Assembly: GCF_019646055.1 (NCBI RefSeq)
Contig: NZ_JAESFE010000001.1
Coordinates: 512,466-576,465 of the forward strand
Length of the DNA stretch: 64,000 nucleotides
Direction of reading: 5' to 3'
DNA from: Sodalis sp. CWE
GTDB lineage: Bacteria; Pseudomonadota; Gammaproteobacteria; Enterobacterales; Enterobacteriaceae
How positions within the stretch are numbered: the first letter of the stretch is position 1; every line of letters starts with the position of its first letter. A model generated the notes under the pieces. It saw only the letters and a program-made list of their open reading frames with translations. It ran no database searches and was not told where the DNA came from. Shown in pieces: positions 55,568 to 64,000 of the stretch. The position numbers were made by a program, and so were the translations under genes.

Positions 55568-57380
55568 TTTTTCTTGCTCATTGCAGACATTCATATACTG
55601 AGAATATTTCTAAAAATTTTTAATAAAAAAAATCAGTTATATGTCTTATATGTAAGTTTTTTAAAAAAATTCAAAGAAAGTAAGTCATTTATAAGTTAAT
55701 TGAGTAAAACATAACCTAATTGAAAAATAGAAATTCTTTAAAACTATCTAAATATAGAGTTTCTCATTTAGAATTAACAATTATCTATCTATTTTAGATA
55801 CAATACATATAAATCAAATCATAATTTCTTATGGAGGTTTGATTGTTGAGGTAATGATTCAATTTTCTAAATAAATTAGCTTATTATTTAATTATTGAGA
55901 CCATTTGATTTTTTAGAAAAAATTTAAAGAATTATTTAATTTTAAAAAAAGGTAAACCTTATTTAAAGTTTTTATTGGGATCGATAAAGATAATTTATAA
56001 TGGAAAGATTATTATAAATAAATAGCTTTTTAATTATTGTTTGGATTGAATTATTTACATAGATATTTTTGTTTTTTTTAAAAAAATTATAAACGATAGT
56101 CGTATTTAATAACGAAATGACTTAAGAAATAATTTTTATTGTTTACTATTTAGTTATATGACAAAATCAACTTTTCATTATTTAATAACAATTCTTCTAA
56201 AAAGTTTTCAAGAAAATAAAACTATTTAGAATAGCAATCTCTTCTTAAAAAGAAATTCTTAATGAAGAAACGCTTTGATGAAGATTTGCTTAATTCTAAA
56301 AAAAACCAAGTTTATTTAAACTACTCAATTTATCTGAACTACTGCTTTTGACTAATAAAGGAAATAACTTTTTAGAAAATAAGCAGAAAGTAGTCGGTTT
56401 CGTTTTTTTAGGCAATCATCTCTGATCATAACTATTTCAATGTTGATAAGTATCTTAAGCGTATCTTATACCTTTCCTCTTTTTTTTCGTATTATCAGAA
56501 TTACGCAATCTAAAACAAATAAAAAAAACAAACTAGAGTCATTTAAATGACATTTAACTTTCTAAAATTTAGTCAACTAGAAAATTTTATTATTTATAGA
56601 AATAAACTTGAAACAAGTTCTGATTCTTAAAAATGTCTCTTTTATCGCAATAAAAGATCGATAGAATTTATATCTTTCATGAGCTCTTACATAATTATAT
56701 TGTTATGATAATATATTTTTATACCTTTAATTTTAAATAAATTACTCTTACCTACTTCTTCTAAACTCAGATTTGTCGATAAAAAAGAGGATCCATAATT
56801 TTTTTAATGTATAAAAAACGATTTGCTCCCAATGCTTATTAAGCATATTCTCATGCTTTCTTAAAGCAACAGTAAAAATTTTGCAGTGATGATTATTGGC
56901 TTCTGATTTGTTGAAGCTTTACTTATTGTTATTAAGTGTGTTAGTTCTCACAGTATTCTTGGAATCTATATTTTGCTTAAAAAATAGAAAGACGATCAAT
57001 AAAATTTTAAAAATCATAAAATTAATAGTATTTTAGTTATCAAATTAATATTAAATGAGCTATTACTTTGATTGGATTACATAATAAAATAAAGAAATTA
57101 TTTTCACGTTTAAAAAATTTTGACAACATTTTAATATCATTTTTTAATTCATTTTCTATTGGAATTTTTTTAAAAATTGTTAAAGACTTCAATAATCATA
57201 AAAGAAAAGTAGTTTTTACTTTTCCTTAAATTGGTCTGAAATATTGTTCTGATTCTTGTGTTGAACTTCGTTCTGGCTAAATTAGTAATTTAAAATATCT
57301 ATTGCACAAAGCGACTATTTTATTGGTCTATAAAAAGGAGTGCGTCATTATTGATAATGGCAACTCTTAATGTTTTTTGA
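55568..57380. other. 1.8-kb AT-rich spacer between tRNA-Arg and tRNA-Ala
   Basis: No gene is recognised. Two short hairpins, ATGCTT-ATT-AAGCAT and TGCTTT-CTT-AAAGCA, lie near 56832-56867. A GGAGGT at about 55833 is followed only by stop codons. A 31-codon open stretch near 56412-56510 matches nothing known. Confidence 0.55.
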
Positions 57381-57453
57381 TGGAGCTAAGCGGAATCGAA
57401 CCGCTGACCTCTTGCATGCCATGCAAGTGCTCTTCCAACTGAGCTACAGCCCC
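57381..57453 (-). tRNA. alaW: tRNA-Ala (anticodon GGC)
   Basis: On the minus strand the 73-base cloverleaf begins GGGGCTG and ends TAGCTCC plus discriminator A. The third pair is G3-U70, the identity element of alanine tRNAs. The anticodon arm CTTGCATGGCATGCAAG gives GGC. It lies 56 bases downstream of the gltX stop on the same strand and may be cotranscribed, matching E. coli alaWX next to gltX. Only one copy is present, and CCA is not encoded. Confidence 0.96.
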
Positions 57454-57509
57454 AGTATCTAATTGGTTCATAAAAAGCTAAAAATCAATTTTTTTAAAAT
57501 TTTCGAAAT

Positions 57510-58934
57510 TTATAAACAAAAATCACCCTTCTTCGATTGGATCAGTTTAATAAACCTATTAATCCGAGATAAACAACGTGATTGACCTATAGCATGCATA
57601 GTAACATCAAGGGAAGGAGAACAACATCCTCCAGTGATAGCAATACGTATCGGCATACCAATTTTCCCTATATTAACTTGTAGCTCTTTAGAGATATTTT
57701 CAATAACTACGTGAATGTTGTCCGGCATCCATTCTTTAATTTCTTTTATCCTAGCATAGACTGTTTTTAAAATTGAAAGAGATTCAAAACATAAGTGTTT
57801 TTTGATCGCGTCAGAATCAAATTTATTAAGATCTTCTATATAGAAATAGTAACCGTTAGTTACTATTTCTTTTAAAGTTTTGCAACGACTACCCAATAAT
57901 TTTACTAAATCTGTTAATTGAGGTCCATTTTGGATATTAATTTCTTGTTTCTTTATTTGTAAAGCTAAATTCTTTACTACATAATCGATTGGCAGATGAT
58001 TAATATAATAATGGTTGAGCCATAGTAATTTTTTGATGCTAAAAGTACTTGCTGATCTACTAATAGAATTGAAGTTAAATAGTTGCTTCATTTCTTCGAT
58101 ATTAAAAATTTCTTGATTGCCATGAGACCATCCAAGTCGTACTAGACAGTTTAATAATGCTTCCGGGAGAAAGCCGTTATTACGATATTGCATAATATCT
58201 ATTGCACCATGGCGTTTTGAAATCTTTTTTCCACTATTATCAAGAATAAATGGTACATGAGCATATTTTGGAATCGACAATCCTAATGCTCTAAAAATAT
58301 TAATTTGGCGAGGAGTATTATTAATATGCTCTTCTCCCCGGATTACATGGGATATTTTCATATCAGAGTCATCGACTACTGAACAAAAGTTATAAGTAGG
58401 AGTTCCATCAGAACGACGAATGATAAAATCATCTAACTCTTGATTACTGAATTTGATAGGTCCGTAAATTAAATCATTAAATATTACTACTCCGTCTCTT
58501 GGATTACGGAATCTTACTACAAAAGGTGTATCATCAGAATAATTTTTATGCTTATTACGACAACAACCATCGTAACGTGGTTTTTTTCCTTGGGCTATCA
58601 ACTCTGTCCGAAGTAATTGCAATCTTTTTTTTGAACAGTAACATAGATAGGCTGTACCTTTTAATAACATCTCATTAATTATGAAATTATATCTTTGAAG
58701 ACGCCGAGTTTGAAAATAGGGACCTTCGTCCCAATCTAGAGTAAGCCATATCATATCATTCATAATAGATTTAATTGCTGGTTGTATGGAACGCTTAGCA
58801 TCAGTATCTTCTATGCGCAATATAAACTTACCTCCATAGTGGCGAGCAAACAGCCATGAGTAGAGGGCGGTTCGTGCATTTCCAATATGCAAACAACCAG
58901 TTGGGCTTGGTGCAAAACGAGTTCTAATGTTCAT
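57510..58934 (-). CDS. gltX: Glutamyl-tRNA synthetase
   Basis: GltX charges tRNA-Glu. It has 474 residues (E. coli 471). The class I motif HIGH is HIGN in [14 protein letters not shown], and the KMSKS-type loop is KISKRHGA. The zinc-binding insertion keeps cysteines 98, 100 and 125 (LCYCS and GCCRN), but the position of E. coli His127 is asparagine here, with a histidine two residues further on. The anticodon-binding C-terminal domain is complete through [19 protein letters not shown]. No Shine-Dalgarno sequence is visible. The flanking tRNA genes match the E. coli order. Confidence 0.96.
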   Translation of the reverse strand: MNIRTRFAPSPTGCLHIGNARTALYSWLFARHYGGKFILRIEDTDAKRSIQPAIKSIMNDMIWLTLDWDEGPYFQTRRLQRYNFIINEMLLKGTAYLCYCSKKRLQLLRTELIAQGKKPRYDGCCRNKHKNYSDDTPFVVRFRNPRDGVVIFNDLIYGPIKFSNQELDDFIIRRSDGTPTYNFCSVVDDSDMKISHVIRGEEHINNTPRQINIFRALGLSIPKYAHVPFILDNSGKKISKRHGAIDIMQYRNNGFLPEALLNCLVRLGWSHGNQEIFNIEEMKQLFNFNSISRSASTFSIKKLLWLNHYYINHLPIDYVVKNLALQIKKQEINIQNGPQLTDLVKLLGSRCKTLKEIVTNGYYFYIEDLNKFDSDAIKKHLCFESLSILKTVYARIKEIKEWMPDNIHVVIENISKELQVNIGKIGMPIRIAITGGCCSPSLDVTMHAIGQSRCLSRINRFIKLIQSKKGDFCL

Positions 58935-59116
58935 TGATCATAGTCATTAAAAAATAAAAATTTCGACAAAGTTTTTCTAAATTAGAAAACTAACTTTTTA
59001 GTTAGAAATAAACATTATTATTCTATCTAATTTTTTTAGCTCGATTAATCTTTCTTAAGAAAATAAAGTGAAAAAAACTGCCTTCCATAAAGAAAAATAT
59101 TCTAAATAGAAAATTA

Positions 59117-59146
59117 TTGACTTATTTTATTGTTTTCCTGTAGCAT
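59117..59146 (+). promoter_or_regulatory. Promoter of the tRNA-Val/tRNA-Lys operon
   Basis: TTGACT (59117-59122) and TAGCAT (59141-59146) are separated by 18 bases, and the predicted start lies about 13 bases before tRNA-Val. It is the best sigma70-type promoter seen in the window. Confidence 0.6.
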
Positions 59147-59165
59147 TACGAAAAGTGTCACAGTT

Positions 59166-59241
59166 GGGTGATTAGCTCAGCTGGGAGAGCACCTCCCTTA
59201 CAAGGAGGGGGTCGGCGGTTCAATTCCGTCATCACCCACCA
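59166..59241 (+). tRNA. valU: tRNA-Val (anticodon UAC), CCA encoded
   Basis: The acceptor arms GGGTGAT and ATCACCC pair fully. The anticodon arm CTCCCTTACAAGGAGG gives UAC, and the sequence is nearly identical to E. coli valU. The genome encodes the 3' CCA at 59239-59241. E. coli has three valine genes in this operon; one remains here. Confidence 0.97.
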
Positions 59242-59253
59242 TTTTTCCTTTGT

Positions 59254-59326
59254 GGGTCGTTAGCTCAGTTGGTAGAGCAGTTGACTTTTAATCAATTGGT
59301 CGCAGGTTCGAATCCTGCACGACCCA
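59254..59326 (+). tRNA. lysV: tRNA-Lys (anticodon UUU)
   Basis: The acceptor arms GGGTCGT and ACGACCC pair fully, and the anticodon loop CTTTTAA gives UUU. By eye it is identical to E. coli lysV except that CCA is not encoded. It lies 12 bases after tRNA-Val and shares its promoter. It is a substrate for MnmA. Confidence 0.97.
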
Positions 59327-59604
59327 AAATTTATCTTTTCAAGAATCTCTTCATCATTATTATTTACAAACGTAGATAGGAGTCTTAAACGTTGTTTTTA
59401 TGTCTATAAAATTCTCTATTTCAAAGAAATAGTAACATATCTCAATACTTTGAGAATTTAGTTGATAGGTCAATTTTTTACTATTATAGTTAATGAAATT
59501 ATAATATGAGAAGGCTTTCTTGATGTTTCAAGTGAATTAATGTCTTTAAAAAAGTTTTATAATGATTAAAAATTACAACAAATAATGATATTAATTTTAG
59601 ATTG

Positions 59605-63065
<3,461 letters not shown>

Positions 63066-63323
63066 ATGTACTGGAAAGAAGTTACGATTACTGCTTTTAA
63101 TGGTCTTCACACTCGTCCTGCTGTTCAATTCGTCAAGGAAGCTAAAAGATTTAGTTCCGAGATTACTGTAACCTCTAATGGGAAAGAGGCTAGCGCTAAA
63201 AGTTTATTTAAACTCCAAACTTTGGAGTTAGCAAAAGGAACTGCTGTTGTTATTACTGCCGATGGCGAAGACGAGAAAAGAGCAGTAGAATGTTTAGCTA
63301 AATTAATAACAGAGCTTGAATAA
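63066..63323 (+). CDS. ptsH: Phosphocarrier protein HPr
   Basis: HPr relays phosphate from enzyme I to the sugar-specific PTS enzymes. It has 85 residues, the E. coli length, and matches over nearly its whole sequence. The active-site His15 is in NGLHTRPA and Ser46 in [15 protein letters not shown] precedes the ATG. ptsI follows after 82 bases. Retention of the general PTS implies sugar uptake from the host. Confidence 0.97.
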   Translation: MYWKEVTITAFNGLHTRPAVQFVKEAKRFSSEITVTSNGKEASAKSLFKLQTLELAKGTAVVITADGEDEKRAVECLAKLITELE

Positions 63324-63405
63324 TATAATTTTATTCCTGTTTAGTTAATCAATAGGTTCTATCTCATCTAGTAATTAGCTTGCGTTGTAAACAAAAGGTG
63401 GAGTC

Positions 63406-64000
63406 ATGATTTCTGGCATTTTAGTATCACCTGGCATTGCTTTTGGAAAAGCGTTGCTACTGAAAGAAGATGAAATTGTCATCAACCAAAAAAAGATTAC
63501 TACAGATCAAATTGAACAAGAAATTAAACGTTTTCTTGTTGGACGAAAAAAATCTTCTGCACAGCTAGAGGCAATCAAAAATAAAGCGGGTAAAATCCTC
63601 GGTGAGGAAAAAGAAGCTATTTTTGCAGGACACATTATGTTGTTAGAAGATGAAGAATTTGAACAAGACGTTATCTCTCTTATAAAAGAAAAGCATATCA
63701 GTGCAGATGCTGCAGTTCATTCTGTAATTGAAACCCAGGCCAAAGCTTTAGAAGAACTTGACGATGAATATCTTAAGGAACGAGCTATTGATGTGCGTGA
63801 CATCGGTAAACGTTTACTACATAATATTCTAGTAATGCCAATCATTGATTTAAGCGCTATTAATGAAGAGGCTATAGTGGTAGCAGTAAGCTTAACACCA
63901 TCAGAAACTGCACAATTAAATTTAGACAAGGTACTAGGTTTTGTTACTGATAGTGGCGGACAAACTTCACACACATCTATCATGGCTCGATCACTTGAAT
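63406..64000 (+). CDS. ptsI: PTS enzyme I (3' end outside window)
   Basis: Enzyme I takes phosphate from phosphoenolpyruvate and passes it to HPr. The first 198 residues are present, starting [26 protein letters not shown] with AGGTGGAG upstream. The HPr-binding helical domain (about residues 25-145) is complete. The phosphorylated histidine, His189 in E. coli, is visible in [13 protein letters not shown] close to the window end. The window stops within the codon after SLE. Confidence 0.97.
   Translation, partial: MISGILVSPGIAFGKALLLKEDEIVINQKKITTDQIEQEIKRFLVGRKKSSAQLEAIKNKAGKILGEEKEAIFAGHIMLLEDEEFEQDVISLIKEKHISADAAVHSVIETQAKALEELDDEYLKERAIDVRDIGKRLLHNILVMPIIDLSAINEEAIVVAVSLTPSETAQLNLDKVLGFVTDSGGQTSHTSIMARSLE

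Overview
The window is a stretch of chromosome from a reduced, AT-rich gammaproteobacterium of the Enterobacterales. Nearly every protein aligns with its E. coli counterpart by eye. The spacers are very AT-rich and empty, no mobile element or rRNA is visible, and pathway genes have been thinned out. This is the pattern of an obligate insect endosymbiont such as Blochmannia or Ishikawaella. The genus cannot be fixed from this sequence alone.

Layout. (1) 1-4158: the 3' part of lolE, a small relic matching the CobB N-terminal extension, then purB and mnmA on the minus strand, in E. coli map order. (2) 4159-15368: metG, pitA, prlC and marC, separated by 1-1.75 kb spacers; several of these junctions are not neighbours in E. 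coli. (3) 15369-23128: gyrA, then divergent ubiG, nrdA, nrdB and yfaE. (4) 23340-38438: a complete 13-gene complex I operon, nuoA to nuoN with nuoC-nuoD fused, on the minus strand. (5) 40350-44469: ackA-pta and ubiX. (6) 45409-53893: folC, accD, truA, pdxB, fabB and aroC, all minus. (7) 53894-59604: a gene-poor region holding tRNA-Arg(CCU), tRNA-Ala(GGC), gltX, tRNA-Val(UAC) and tRNA-Lys(UUU). (8) 59605-64000: ligA, ptsH and the start of ptsI.

From gyrA to ptsI the order and strand follow the E. coli K-12 map while most intervening genes are gone. The window therefore reads as an ancestral enteric backbone with genes deleted in place. Together the genes support respiration (complex I, ubiquinone synthesis through UbiG and UbiX), acetate/acetyl-CoA exchange (AckA-Pta), PTS sugar uptake, dNTP synthesis (NrdAB with YfaE), fatty acid (AccD, FabB), folate (FolC), chorismate (AroC) and pyridoxal phosphate (PdxB) synthesis, translation and DNA topology/ligation.

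No obvious new multi-gene system is present. The most unusual content is in the spacers: a possible cobB remnant, orphan terminators, a 24-bp perfect hairpin, recurring purine/pyrimidine palindromes, ribosome-binding sites followed by tiny ORFs, and a tRNA surviving alone in an eroded region. Long poly(A) tracts inside intact genes are also worth checking.
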